Assembly (NCBI GenBank): GCA_023411375.1
Contig: JAEYOW010000005.1
Coordinates: 1-64,000 of the forward strand
From: Bacillota bacterium
GTDB lineage: Bacteria; Bacillota; Clostridia; Christensenellales; Aristaeellaceae
DNA: 64,000 nt
Reading direction: 5' to 3'
A program made the translations under genes and the position numbers. The notes beneath the pieces were generated by a model, which was not told the origin of the DNA, did no database searches, and was given only the letters and a program-made list of their open reading frames with translations. The first letter of the stretch is position 1, and each line of letters starts with the position of its first letter. Below are positions 53,214-62,594 of the stretch, piece after piece.

Positions 53214-56200
53214 ATGCCGCGCAACGCGCTTGCAAGCTGCTTGCAGCTCGCGGAGGATACCGCGTCCCGCTTGACCTATAGCCACCAAGAATGGACAGGC
53301 TTTCTTCAAACTGCTGCCCGTCTATACAAATACCCTTACCATGAGCAGCTTATGATCTATGCCCAGCACCCGGATGCAACAGCCTGCGCGGAATATGACC
53401 TGTGGAACAGCAAGATGCGCCGATATGTGCGGCGTGGCGCTAAAGGCATTGCGCTGGTGGACGTGACGGGCAATCAATCCCAAATCCGCTATGTGTTTGA
53501 CATAGCGGATACGGGCGCGACGCAGAAATCCCAGCCCTTCAAACAGTGGTCGGTCACTGATGAAAACGCACGGGTAGCGGAACGCGCCTTGGAAAACGGC
53601 TATGATACGCCCGCCAGCGGCGGGTTGGTGAGACAAATCCATATTGTTGCCAACCAGCTTGCGCAAAATTATTGGCTTGACCATCAGCGGGAGATATGCG
53701 ACATCGTTGACGGCAGCTTTCTGGAGGGGTACGATGAGTTTAACGTAGGTGCTGCTTTCAGAAAGGCCGCCTCCGTCAGCCTCGAATACGCGCTGCTGTC
53801 CCGATGTGGGCAAAATCCAGATCAGCGCATCATCCACGAGGACTTCCTGCCCATCTTCGATTGGAATACGCCAGAAGCAGTCTCGGTCTTGGGAACAGCC
53901 GTCAGCGAAATGAGCGAAGAAGTTCTGCGCACCGTGGAAATTGCCATCCGTAATGATGAAAGGAGCTATGAACATGAGCCAGATCACCTATCAACAAAAC
54001 GGGGACTATCTGATTCCCAACCTAACGATCAACACAACGGAGCGCCCCATCAGCAAGTACGGCAGGATGCGCAGGACGTTCCTGAAGGAGAACCGTCCAA
54101 TATTGTTCAATTCCCTCGTCGCGACGGGCAAACTGTACCCGCACCTGCTGGAGATCGAGGACGCGGCGAACAACCGCTTGGAGCGGATGATGCCGGAGTT
54201 GATGGCACAAAGCGACGTGACGGAGGAATTGAAAGCCTCCGACCCGATGAGGTGGGTGGGCTTGATGAACAACCTGAAAGCCCAAGCGGAAGAAACGATT
54301 TTGACGGAGCTGATCTACAGTTAAACACCCTGCAAACGCAGGAAGCGCCGCCAACACAAGGCGAAGTCCAGTTAAGTTTCTTTCCCACAGAAGCGGCACA
54401 AATTGCACAAATCGACCAAGCGGAGAGCGACATGCCCTCCGCTCTTGTTTTTGCTGCCCCGTGCTTCTCCCAATCTGAAATAGACAAGGTGCTGATTAAC
54501 GGCACGAACGAACGTACCAGCCGCTATCATATCCTGATGGAATATCAAAAAGGGAGAACACCGTCCGAAATCGCGGCATTCCTTCCCAAGGCATTTGTGG
54601 GTGGAAAGGGCTTTGAAACAAACCGAGGAAAGGTGTGCGCCTGGTATGCTGAGGATGGCATCCATCTCACGCGGGGAACAGCCGCACGGTATGTGGTGTC
54701 CGCACAGGTCGTTCCATGGGAGCAGGCGGCAGAACGCATCGGCGATCTATTGACGCAAGGGCAATACGCCACCTACGAGGAACAGGCAATGGCTCCTGTC
54801 TTTGAACGAAAGGAACTATCCCACGGGCTTTGGAATTTGCGCCACGACATGGACAATAGGGGCGTAGAATATCTGCCCACGGTTGGCGAGTGCTGCATAA
54901 AAAACTCTTTTGATGATGCTACGGCAAAAATCGCCGCGCTTTTGGAACAAGCTGAAAGCCGTCAGACGCTTATCGCGGAAGTGCAAGATTTTGCACGGGC
55001 ATATGAACAGGATCGTTCTTTGTTGCGGTGGCATATGCACAAGCCCTTCAATCTCTTGCGCAGTATGGCGGAGCTGGGGTTGCCTCGGCAGGAATACGAA
55101 TCCTTCATTCCGGAAATCCCGCAAGAACTGTGTTTCATCACTCATGATGAAATTGACAAAGCACTGGTAGACCGATCCGGTCATGCAGGCGGTGCTTTGA
55201 GAATCCACGCATTCTTTCGGCAATCGAATACCCAAACAGAAAAGGCGAAGTTCTTAAAGTCCGAGTATGGGATAGGTGGTTGCAGCCATGCTCTGTCGAG
55301 GGCAACCGGAAGTTGGATGGACTATGATGCAAAGGGAATACGCCTTCGTAAGGCTGACTGCACGGATGTGCTTCTGCCATGGACTGCGGTTGCCAAGCAC
55401 ATCGACGGCCTAATCGGTTACGGGCGGTATCTGTCCAAGGAGAAGTTGGAGGAAGTAAGTCAAAACAGTGAAAGGGTCACTGAGGTTCCAGAACAAGCGG
55501 ATGATGACGCTATTGATGTGGAGGCTGTCAAGCAAGGTCTAGCCGAGCGCGGCATGGTGGGCAGTCGGGTGGTCGATGCGGAAAAATTCGCACAAAGCCC
55601 GTTTCTTCAAGAAGCAGAAGCGGATGTTGAGCGTTTGGCGCGGGAGGATGCCAACGAGGAGGCCGCGCCCTATACTGTTGGCGATACGCTCTTCTTGGAG
55701 GACGGCAAACCTTTTCTAGTGGAAGAAGTCGGCTCGATGGAGGTACGCCTGCGCGATCCGGCGCTTGCCTATCCCATCTCCCGTGCCGAAAGCAAAGAAA
55801 ATATGGTGCTGCTACTGGAACGGTATCCGCAGCCAGAGCGTGAGATTCCTTCTGCCATTCAACCTCGCGCCGAAAATTTCCGTATCACGAACGATCATTT
55901 GGGCGAGGGCGGCGCAAAGACGAAATATAGCTGGAACATCGAGGCCATCCGCACCCTCCAAACCATTGAAGCAGAAGGGCGTAGCGCCACCCCCGAAGAA
56001 CAAGAAACTTTGTCGCGTTATGTGGGTTGGGGCGGTATTCCACAGGCTTTTGATGAAGAAAACGCCGCATGGGCAAAGGAATACAGCGAGTTAAAGACGC
56101 TTCTGCCCGAAGCTGAGTACGCCACCGCTCGTGCTTCCACCCTCAACGCGCACTACACCAGTCCCACGGTCATCAAGGCGATCTATGGCGCGGTGGAACG

Positions 56201-59200
56201 CATGGGCTTCACTGTGGGCAATGTTTTGGAACCCGCCTGCGGTGTGGGCAATTTCCTTGGCCTTTTGCCCGACAGCATGAGCGGCAGCAATCTATACGGC
56301 GTGGAACTGGACAGTATCACAGGCAGAATCGCCAAACAGCTTTATCCGCAAGCTGATATTACCGTTGCGGGCTTTGAAAAGACCGACAGGCGCGACTTCT
56401 ACGACCTTGCCATTGGCAACGTTCCCTTTGGTAACTATAAAGTGGCGGATAAACCTTATGACAAGCTGAACTTCAATATCCACGACTACTTCTTCGCAAA
56501 ATCACTTGACCAGGTGCGTCCGGGCGGCGTGGTGGCTTTCATCACCTCCAAAGGCACGCTCGACAAGCAGTCGCCCGATGTGCGTAAGTATATCGCCCAG
56601 CGCGCCGAGCTGCTGGGCGCGGTGCGTCTGCCCAACAACGCCTTCAAAGCAAACGCAGGAACGGAGGTCACATCCGATATCCTGTTCCTGCAAAAGCGTG
56701 ACCGTCCGCTCGCCGTCGAACCGGATTGGGTACACTTGGGGGAAACCGAGGACGGTGTTCCCGTTAACAGCTATTTTGTGGAGCATCCCGAAATGCTGCT
56801 GGGCAAAATGGCGTGGAATGACAGCATGTATGGCAACCGTCAGGAAACCGCCTGCCTGCCCGTGGAGGGCATGAATCTTGGGCAGCAGCTTGCCACAGCT
56901 ATGGAGAACGTCACAGGGCAGATTACCGCGATAGAGCTGCCCGACTTAGGCGAGGGAGAGTCCCTTGCTGCCGGTATCCCAGCTGACCCGGATGTGAAAA
57001 ACTATTCCTATACCTTGGTGGGTGGCGAGGTCTACTACCGGGAAAACAGTGTGATGGTACAACCCGAAATTAATCAAACCGCCAAGGAGCGCATCAAAGG
57101 TCTGGTGGAATTACGGGATAGCGTGCGGGCGCTGATTGATCTGCAAATGGATGCAACCAGCTCCCATGAAGCCATCATGGAAGCCCAGGCGGCAATGAAT
57201 GCGCAATATGACGTTTTCACTGGAAAATATGGGCTCATCAACAGCCGAGGCAACGCCAACGCTTTTTCGGATGACAGCGCATACTATTTGCTTTGTTCAC
57301 TGGAAATCCTTGATGAAAACGGTGCGTTGGAACGCAAAGCCGATATGTTCAGCAGGCGTACCATTCGCCCGGCACAATCGGTGGAACATGTGGATACCGC
57401 CGCCGAAGCACTCGCCGTATCTATTGCGGAACGGGCGCAAGTAGATATGCCCTACATGGAACAGTTGACAGGCAAATCTACCGATCAACTGGTTTTGGAG
57501 CTAAAGAGCGCGATTTACCAGTTGCCTGATCTCGTGAACACGAATGAACAGACTCGCTATGTCACGGCGGATGAATACCTGTCAGGCAACATCCGTGAAA
57601 AGCTCGCGGCGGCGCGATTGGCAGCTGAAGATGACATGGCTTTTCAATCGAATGTGGTCGCATTGGAGCAAGCGATGCCCAAAGCGCTGGACGCATCTGA
57701 AATCGATGTGCGCCTGGGCGCAACGTGGATAGACAAGGCAGATATTCAAAAATTTATGGAGGAGGTACTGGAAACACCTTTTTACATCCGATACAAGGTC
57801 AAAGTCAATTTTTCGCCCATCACCGCCGAGTGGCATATCGCAAATAAGAGTAGCATTCCCAGCAACGATGTGGCAGCCTACAACACCTACGGCACGGAAC
57901 GCGCAAGCGCCTATCGTATCCTCGAAGATACCCTCAATCTGCGCGACATGCGGATATATGATACGGTGCGGGATGCAGACGGCAACGAAAAGCGGGTATT
58001 GAATAAAAATGAAACCACCCTCGCCCAACAAAAGCAGCAAGCGATCAAGGACGCTTTTCAGGATTGGTTATGGAGCAATCCCGAACGCCGGGAGCGGTTG
58101 GTCACTCGCTATAACGAGCGATTCAACTCCACCCGCCCGCGAGAATATGACGGCAGTCATATCACATTCAGCGGCATGAATCCCGAAATTGCCTTACGCC
58201 CTCATCAACGGGACGCAATTGCGCACATTCTCTACGGCGGCAATACGCTTCTGGCACACGAAGTGGGCGCAGGCAAGACCTTCGAGATGGTTGCCGCCGT
58301 GATGGAATCCAAGCGATTAGGCTTGTGCAACAAGGCGCTATTCGCCGTTCCCAATCATCTGACCGAACAGTGGGCAAGTGAGTTTCTGCGATTGTATCCT
58401 TCGGCGAATATCCTTGTGGCAACGAAGAAGGATTTTGAAACAAAAAATCGCAAGAAGTTTTGCGCCCGTATCGCTACCGGGGATTATGACGCGGTGATTA
58501 TGGGACACTCGCAGTTTGAAAGAATCCCCGTATCACAGGAACGGCAGGAACGACTGCTGGAAGAACAGATTAATGAAATTGAAGAAGGTATTGAGGAACT
58601 GAAAAGCTCTAATGCGGAACGATTTACCATCAAACAGGCAGAGCGCACCAAAAAAATGTTGGAAGCCCGTTTGAAAAAACTCAATGATACCGAGCGCAAG
58701 GATGATGTGGTCACGTTTGAACAACTTGGCGTAGACAGGCTGTATGTAGACGAGGCGCATAGTTTCAAAAACCTGTTTCTTTACACGAAAATGCGCAATG
58801 TGGCGGGATTGGCGGCTACGGATGCGCAAAAGTCCTCCGATATGTTGATGAAGTGCCGCTATCTGGACGAAATCACAGGCAGCCGCGGCGTGGTGTTTGC
58901 CACGGGTACGCCTGTGAGCAATTCTATGACGGAATTATACACCATGATGCGATACCTCCAGCACGACACGTTGCGTGAGAAGGGCTTATCTCATTTCGAT
59001 TGCTGGGCTTCGACCTTTGGTGAAACGCAGACCGCCATTGAGCTTGCGCCCGAAGGGACAGGTTACCGCGCCAGGACGCGCTTTGCCAAGTTCTTCAACC
59101 TCCCCGAATTGATGACGATCTTCAAAGAGGCAGCTGACATCAAGACTGCGGATGTACTACACTTGCCCACCCCGGAGGCGGTCTATCATAACGTGGTGGC

Positions 59201-60716
59201 ACAGCCCACGGAAATTCAGAAGGAATTGGTGCAGAAGCTCTCCGAACGCGCTGCGGAGGTACACAGCGGCTCGGTTGACCCAAGCATTGATAACATGCTC
59301 AAAATCACCTCGGACGGACGTAAATTAGGGCTTGACCAGCGCATCATCAACTCGCTGCTTCCCGATGAACCCGGAAGCAAGATCAATCAATGCGTGGAGA
59401 ATATTACACGAATTTGGCGGGACGGCGCTGCCGACAAGCTCACTCAGCTTGTGTTCTGCGACATTTCCACACCCAAGGAAGATGGAAGTTTCACTGTATA
59501 CGATGACATTCGTCAAAAACTCATGAGGAATGGCGTACCTGAAAACGAAATTGCATTCATTCATGAAGCGAATACGGAGGTGAAAAAGAAGGAGCTATTT
59601 GCTAAGGTGCGCAGCGGACAGGTGCGCGTGCTGATGGGAAGTACCGCAAAATTAGGCGCTGGCACCAACGTGCAGGACAGGTTGGTGGCCTTGCACGATG
59701 TCGATTGCCCGTGGCGACCAGGTGACTTAGAACAGCGTAAGGGACGTATTGTGCGGCAGGGAAACCAAAATTCGCAAGTACATATCTATCGCTACGTTAC
59801 CGAAGGAACCTTCGATTCGTACCTCTGGCAGACGGTGGAAACGAAGCAAAAGTTTATCTCACAAATCATGACCAGCAAAAGCCCCGTGCGCTCCTGTGAG
59901 GATGTAGACGCAACGGCACTTTCCTACGCGGAAATCAAGGCACTGTGCGCGGGCAACCCCATGATTAAAGAGAAGATGAATCTGGACACAGAGGTTTCCA
60001 AGTTGAAGCTGCTCAAGGCGGCGCATCTGAGCCAACAATACAAATTAGAGGATCGGCTGCTGAAAACCTTCCCCGAACAGATTGAGCGTGGTCGGCAGCA
60101 TATTGTGGGTTTTGATACTGACATTCTAACCGCAAAGGCGAGCGAAGCCCCGCGCGGTGAGTTTGCGGGAATGACCGTGCTGGGGCGTGAGCTTTCCGAA
60201 AAAGAAGCGGCAGGAACCGCTATCCTGAACGCTTGCAAGCTGGTGAAGGATTTACAGGGCGTAGAGCTTGGCGTTTATCGTGGATTTCATATGTCGCTTG
60301 CACTATCCAATTTCGGCAACGATTATAGTTTGATACTGCGGGGGCAGATGGCTCACACAGTAACGCTGGGAACCGACCCGCGAGGCAACATCCTGCGTAT
60401 CGACAACGCCCTTGCAACGATTGCAGAACGGAGGGACAAGGCGCAAACGGAGCTTGACAATCTGCAAAAGCAGCAAGAGGCGGCAAAGCAGGAAGTGGGC
60501 AAGCCGTTTTCACAGGAAGCTGAATTCAAAGAGAAAAGCGCGCGCCTTGTCGAACTGAACGCGGCTCTCAACATGGAAACCACTCCGAAGGATCGGGAAG
60601 CGAATGTGGATGTGGAGAAGGAATCCGCAGCCGAGAGGGAAAACGGCACGGATGAAAAAACATCCCAATTTTCCACCCTAAAAAGCCCCATCAAGCATAT
60701 GACGGAGGAAAGATAA
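53214..60716 (+). CDS. giant DNA methylase-SNF2-like helicase of the ICE
   Basis: The 2500-residue protein starts with an antirestriction-like domain (about 1-80), then a low-complexity linker (about 250-375) and two related ~110-residue domains (about 415-525 and 638-749). An N6-adenine methyltransferase fold follows, with NAHYTSP near 978, LEPACGVGNFLG near 1005 and NVPFGNY near 1069 in place of NPPY. An SF2 helicase comes last, with HEVGAGKTFEM near 1685, VDEAH near 1845 and QRKGRIVRQGN near 2172. It probably protects or processes element DNA during transfer. A TnpV gene is encoded in another frame within the linker. It overlaps the next gene by 1 bp. Confidence 0.93.
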   Translation: MPRNALASCLQLAEDTASRLTYSHQEWTGFLQTAARLYKYPYHEQLMIYAQHPDATACAEYDLWNSKMRRYVRRGAKGIALVDVTGNQSQIRYVFDIADTGATQKSQPFKQWSVTDENARVAERALENGYDTPASGGLVRQIHIVANQLAQNYWLDHQREICDIVDGSFLEGYDEFNVGAAFRKAASVSLEYALLSRCGQNPDQRIIHEDFLPIFDWNTPEAVSVLGTAVSEMSEEVLRTVEIAIRNDERSYEHEPDHLSTKRGLSDSQPNDQHNGAPHQQVRQDAQDVPEGEPSNIVQFPRRDGQTVPAPAGDRGRGEQPLGADDAGVDGTKRRDGGIESLRPDEVGGLDEQPESPSGRNDFDGADLQLNTLQTQEAPPTQGEVQLSFFPTEAAQIAQIDQAESDMPSALVFAAPCFSQSEIDKVLINGTNERTSRYHILMEYQKGRTPSEIAAFLPKAFVGGKGFETNRGKVCAWYAEDGIHLTRGTAARYVVSAQVVPWEQAAERIGDLLTQGQYATYEEQAMAPVFERKELSHGLWNLRHDMDNRGVEYLPTVGECCIKNSFDDATAKIAALLEQAESRQTLIAEVQDFARAYEQDRSLLRWHMHKPFNLLRSMAELGLPRQEYESFIPEIPQELCFITHDEIDKALVDRSGHAGGALRIHAFFRQSNTQTEKAKFLKSEYGIGGCSHALSRATGSWMDYDAKGIRLRKADCTDVLLPWTAVAKHIDGLIGYGRYLSKEKLEEVSQNSERVTEVPEQADDDAIDVEAVKQGLAERGMVGSRVVDAEKFAQSPFLQEAEADVERLAREDANEEAAPYTVGDTLFLEDGKPFLVEEVGSMEVRLRDPALAYPISRAESKENMVLLLERYPQPEREIPSAIQPRAENFRITNDHLGEGGAKTKYSWNIEAIRTLQTIEAEGRSATPEEQETLSRYVGWGGIPQAFDEENAAWAKEYSELKTLLPEAEYATARASTLNAHYTSPTVIKAIYGAVERMGFTVGNVLEPACGVGNFLGLLPDSMSGSNLYGVELDSITGRIAKQLYPQADITVAGFEKTDRRDFYDLAIGNVPFGNYKVADKPYDKLNFNIHDYFFAKSLDQVRPGGVVAFITSKGTLDKQSPDVRKYIAQRAELLGAVRLPNNAFKANAGTEVTSDILFLQKRDRPLAVEPDWVHLGETEDGVPVNSYFVEHPEMLLGKMAWNDSMYGNRQETACLPVEGMNLGQQLATAMENVTGQITAIELPDLGEGESLAAGIPADPDVKNYSYTLVGGEVYYRENSVMVQPEINQTAKERIKGLVELRDSVRALIDLQMDATSSHEAIMEAQAAMNAQYDVFTGKYGLINSRGNANAFSDDSAYYLLCSLEILDENGALERKADMFSRRTIRPAQSVEHVDTAAEALAVSIAERAQVDMPYMEQLTGKSTDQLVLELKSAIYQLPDLVNTNEQTRYVTADEYLSGNIREKLAAARLAAEDDMAFQSNVVALEQAMPKALDASEIDVRLGATWIDKADIQKFMEEVLETPFYIRYKVKVNFSPITAEWHIANKSSIPSNDVAAYNTYGTERASAYRILEDTLNLRDMRIYDTVRDADGNEKRVLNKNETTLAQQKQQAIKDAFQDWLWSNPERRERLVTRYNERFNSTRPREYDGSHITFSGMNPEIALRPHQRDAIAHILYGGNTLLAHEVGAGKTFEMVAAVMESKRLGLCNKALFAVPNHLTEQWASEFLRLYPSANILVATKKDFETKNRKKFCARIATGDYDAVIMGHSQFERIPVSQERQERLLEEQINEIEEGIEELKSSNAERFTIKQAERTKKMLEARLKKLNDTERKDDVVTFEQLGVDRLYVDEAHSFKNLFLYTKMRNVAGLAATDAQKSSDMLMKCRYLDEITGSRGVVFATGTPVSNSMTELYTMMRYLQHDTLREKGLSHFDCWASTFGETQTAIELAPEGTGYRARTRFAKFFNLPELMTIFKEAADIKTADVLHLPTPEAVYHNVVAQPTEIQKELVQKLSERAAEVHSGSVDPSIDNMLKITSDGRKLGLDQRIINSLLPDEPGSKINQCVENITRIWRDGAADKLTQLVFCDISTPKEDGSFTVYDDIRQKLMRNGVPENEIAFIHEANTEVKKKELFAKVRSGQVRVLMGSTAKLGAGTNVQDRLVALHDVDCPWRPGDLEQRKGRIVRQGNQNSQVHIYRYVTEGTFDSYLWQTVETKQKFISQIMTSKSPVRSCEDVDATALSYAEIKALCAGNPMIKEKMNLDTEVSKLKLLKAAHLSQQYKLEDRLLKTFPEQIERGRQHIVGFDTDILTAKASEAPRGEFAGMTVLGRELSEKEAAGTAILNACKLVKDLQGVELGVYRGFHMSLALSNFGNDYSLILRGQMAHTVTLGTDPRGNILRIDNALATIAERRDKAQTELDNLQKQQEAAKQEVGKPFSQEAEFKEKSARLVELNAALNMETTPKDREANVDVEKESAAERENGTDEKTSQFSTLKSPIKHMTEER
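53974..54324 (+). CDS. tnpV: TnpV family protein nested in the helicase gene
   Basis: In the +1 frame relative to the helicase, an ATG at 53974 with its own AAAGGAG (53959-53965) opens a 116-residue frame. The product, with ISKYGRMRRTFLKENRP, KLYPHLLEIEDAANNRLE and DPMRWVGLMNNLKAQAEETI, carries the TnpV signature. TnpV is a transposon-encoded protein of unknown function, common in these ICEs. The helicase frame across the same DNA is also family-like (APAGDRGRGEQPLGADD, RPDEVGGLDEQ), so both frames appear to be used. It spans helicase residues about 254-370. Confidence 0.85.
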   Translation: MSQITYQQNGDYLIPNLTINTTERPISKYGRMRRTFLKENRPILFNSLVATGKLYPHLLEIEDAANNRLERMMPELMAQSDVTEELKASDPMRWVGLMNNLKAQAEETILTELIYS

Positions 60717-61219
60717 TGAATCATACACCTATTTACAACCACAATGGAACCTACGCACGGGAGCATGGGGAGTTGACCCAATACCGGGAATCGCTGCTGA
60801 TGAATATCGCCTGTAAGGACGCAATTGAAGGGGCGATCTGCAAGCATTTTGACGGAATGCATCTGGACAAACAAGCTCTATCCGATGTGCTAGACGAGTT
60901 TTCATCTGAGCGCGTCCGCTTCGTGTTGTCAGCCACCCTACAACGAAAAGATTATGATGGGCGCTTTTCTCGCGACAATAAGGCGTGGGCAGCTGAGCTT
61001 GATACGTCCTTTTCTACCTCTCCTGCTTACGACCATCGCCCCTGTTTCTGTGTGGAAAGCCATCCAGCGGTTCTGGATGGATTCGTGTCTCTGTTTCGGC
61101 GAGAAGCAGAGCGTCAGCGCAAGCCTTCCGTGGCTGAATTGCTGAAACCAAAGAACGACAAGCCACGACAAGTCAAACCGAAAGCGGCGGTCAAGCAAAA
61201 GACGGGCTGGGAACTATGA
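60716..61219 (+). CDS. DUF3849 family protein
   Basis: The ATG at 60716 overlaps the helicase stop. The 167-residue protein has the DUF3849 pattern: IYNHNGTYAREHGELTQYRES, IEGAICKHFDGMHLD, RVRFVLSATLQRKDYDGRFS, and SHPAVLDGF, then a basic tail. These genes follow the large helicase in this ICE family. Function unknown. It overlaps mobC by 4 bp. Confidence 0.85.
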   Translation: MNHTPIYNHNGTYAREHGELTQYRESLLMNIACKDAIEGAICKHFDGMHLDKQALSDVLDEFSSERVRFVLSATLQRKDYDGRFSRDNKAWAAELDTSFSTSPAYDHRPCFCVESHPAVLDGFVSLFRREAERQRKPSVAELLKPKNDKPRQVKPKAAVKQKTGWEL

Positions 61220-61554
61220 GCAACCGCAAGAGGGATATTCGAGTGGAATTTCGGGTCACAAGCGAGGAACGGGAGCGTATCGCGCAGCGCATGGCGCAGG
61301 CGGGCGTTGTCAACACCAATGCCTATTTGCGCAAGATGGCCATTGACGGAATGATTATCCGACTTGATTTGCCGGAGCTGAAGGAGCTGGTTTCTTTGCT
61401 TCGGCGGTGCAGCAACAATATCAATCAGCTTGCCAAACGGGTTAATGAAACAGGGCGGTTTTATCAGGCTGATTTGGAGGGATTGCATGAGCAGATGGAT
61501 GGGCTATGGGAGGAAGCGAAGAAAATTTTGATTGCGCTGACTGCGATTGAATGA
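61216..61554 (+). CDS. mobC: MobC relaxosome accessory protein
   Basis: The 112-residue protein begins with a ribbon-helix-helix-like segment (IRVEFRVTSEERERIAQRM, then AGVVNTNAYLRKMAIDG) and ends with the bacterial mobilisation MobC pattern LRRCSNNINQLAKRVNETGR. It should bind oriT and help the relaxase open the strand. The relaxase is about 1 kb further on, separated by two genes. It ends the helicase operon. Confidence 0.92.
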   Translation: MSNRKRDIRVEFRVTSEERERIAQRMAQAGVVNTNAYLRKMAIDGMIIRLDLPELKELVSLLRRCSNNINQLAKRVNETGRFYQADLEGLHEQMDGLWEEAKKILIALTAIE

Positions 61555-61557
61555 CAC

Positions 61558-61585
61558 TTGCTTCCAACGGGCTCTCGATTATAAT
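61558..61585 (+). promoter_or_regulatory. predicted promoter of the 139-residue unknown gene
   Basis: TTGCTT (61558-61563), 16 bp, TATAAT (61580-61585), about 35 bp before the ATG at 61620. The gene can thus be expressed apart from the helicase operon. Confidence 0.5.
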
Positions 61586-61619
61586 GATAAGTGTGCCAAA
61601 CGATGAAAGGAATCACAAA

Positions 61620-62039
61620 ATGAACGATCAGCAGCTGATTAACAGCGTCCATTCTGCTATATATCATCAATGCCAGAGCCGAGGTTATACGGCTCCCGTA
61701 GACGTTCTCATAGACGTTGGTGCATTATCGAAGCAAAAATATGAGGACTGGCGTTTTGGGCGCATTCCTTATTTGGAAGCAGCTTGCACCCTCAATCTCC
61801 GAAAGCTCTCTCTGGTGATGCATCAAATGCGGGTGTATGCACAAAAGAATGATTTGAAGCCGTCCTTTTGCTATTATAAGCAATGGGGTACGCCAAAGAG
61901 CAATGGACAGGGACATAAGACGGTGATACCTCTGCGTTTTAGCAAAAGCGGCAACCCAGACATTGAAAAATGGTATGGCACGCATTTTGTAGATGCAAAG
62001 AGCTTGGACAAGCTGAAACTGGCTCGGCAAGACTTTTAA
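61620..62039 (+). CDS. ICE protein of unknown function
   Basis: The ATG at 61620 follows GAAAGGAA and gives 139 residues. The sequence YTAPVDVLIDVGALSKQKYEDWRFGRIPYLEAACTLNL looks like a conserved fold, and the tail carries several aromatic stretches (SFCYYKQWG, PDIEKWYGTHFV). No transmembrane segment. It has its own predicted promoter and is convergent with the small HTH gene, sharing a terminator. I recall similar uncharacterised proteins in varied bacteria but no assigned function. Confidence 0.65.
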   Translation: MNDQQLINSVHSAIYHQCQSRGYTAPVDVLIDVGALSKQKYEDWRFGRIPYLEAACTLNLRKLSLVMHQMRVYAQKNDLKPSFCYYKQWGTPKSNGQGHKTVIPLRFSKSGNPDIEKWYGTHFVDAKSLDKLKLARQDF

Positions 62040-62072
62040 GAACAACGCCAACAAGCTAAAAAGGTTCAAAAA

Positions 62073-62107
62073 AAGGACGGCATTCCGAATAGCGGAGTGC
62101 CGTCCTT
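62073..62107. terminator. bidirectional intrinsic terminator
   Basis: AAGGACGGCATTCCG (62073-62087) pairs with CGGAGTGCCGTCCTT (62093-62107) with one mismatch. A run of seven A/T at 62068-62074 makes it strongest for the leftward HTH gene; the rightward gene probably uses it as well. Confidence 0.8.
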
Positions 62108-62122
62108 GCTGCATCGGTTTGT

Positions 62123-62479
62123 TTACGCAATGAAGTTGGCAATCATCTGTTTCAACTTAACGTTGGTTGTGCGCAAAGACCGATTCTCGTTCTCCAGTTG
62201 ATTGATTTTTTCCAGCAGATCATCATTGGATAAAAGCGCCTGTAGTTCACTCTGATCCACGAGTTTCATTTTTCCTTCGGACTTTTCTGCTTTGGCGGCA
62301 AGCTTCTTGCGCGGCTTGCGCGTTTTCGAAGCAGCAGGCGGCTGGTCTGCCTTCGCTTCGGTGTTCCATTTGTACAGTGTCTGCTTGGAAATGTTCAATT
62401 CTTCAGATGCTTTGGTCACACCAATGCTCTTGATGCTTTCCAATGCCTGAGCCTTTTGTTCCGCGGTATATCGCACCAT
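62123..62479 (-). CDS. small helix-turn-helix coiled-coil protein
   Basis: The ATG at 62479 follows AAAGGGGA and gives 118 residues. The N-terminus (YTAEQKAQALESIKSIGVTKA to SKQTLYKW) is a transposase OrfA-like helix-turn-helix. A Lys/Pro/Ala-rich linker leads to a leucine-heptad coiled coil (LLEKINQLENENRSLRTTNV). No catalytic domain follows, so it is a DNA-binding regulator or relic OrfA rather than a transposase. It is divergent from the relaxase and has a perfect consensus promoter, so it may regulate mobilisation. Confidence 0.75.
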   Translation of the reverse strand: MVRYTAEQKAQALESIKSIGVTKASEELNISKQTLYKWNTEAKADQPPAASKTRKPRKKLAAKAEKSEGKMKLVDQSELQALLSNDDLLEKINQLENENRSLRTTNVKLKQMIANFIA

Positions 62480-62510
62480 TGTTGCGATCCCCTTTCCTAT
62501 TTGTATTTTC

Positions 62511-62539
62511 ATTATAGTTTTCGATGATTGCTGTGTCAA
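62511..62539 (-). promoter_or_regulatory. consensus promoter of the HTH gene
   Basis: On the minus strand TTGACA (62539-62534), 17 bp, TATAAT (62516-62511): both boxes are perfect. The 115-bp gap to the relaxase also makes this a candidate oriT region, unproven. Confidence 0.85.
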
Positions 62540-62594
62540 GAAATGCTTTGCAGGATAGCAATGGCAAATAACCATTATCAATGAGGTGAAAAGA

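Noticed and set aside
53214..60716. Methylase-helicase as a restriction-modification or DISARM/BREX-like system
   Set aside because: Gene context (TTRAP, DUF3849, MobC) and domain order are those of the standard conjugative-element helicase.
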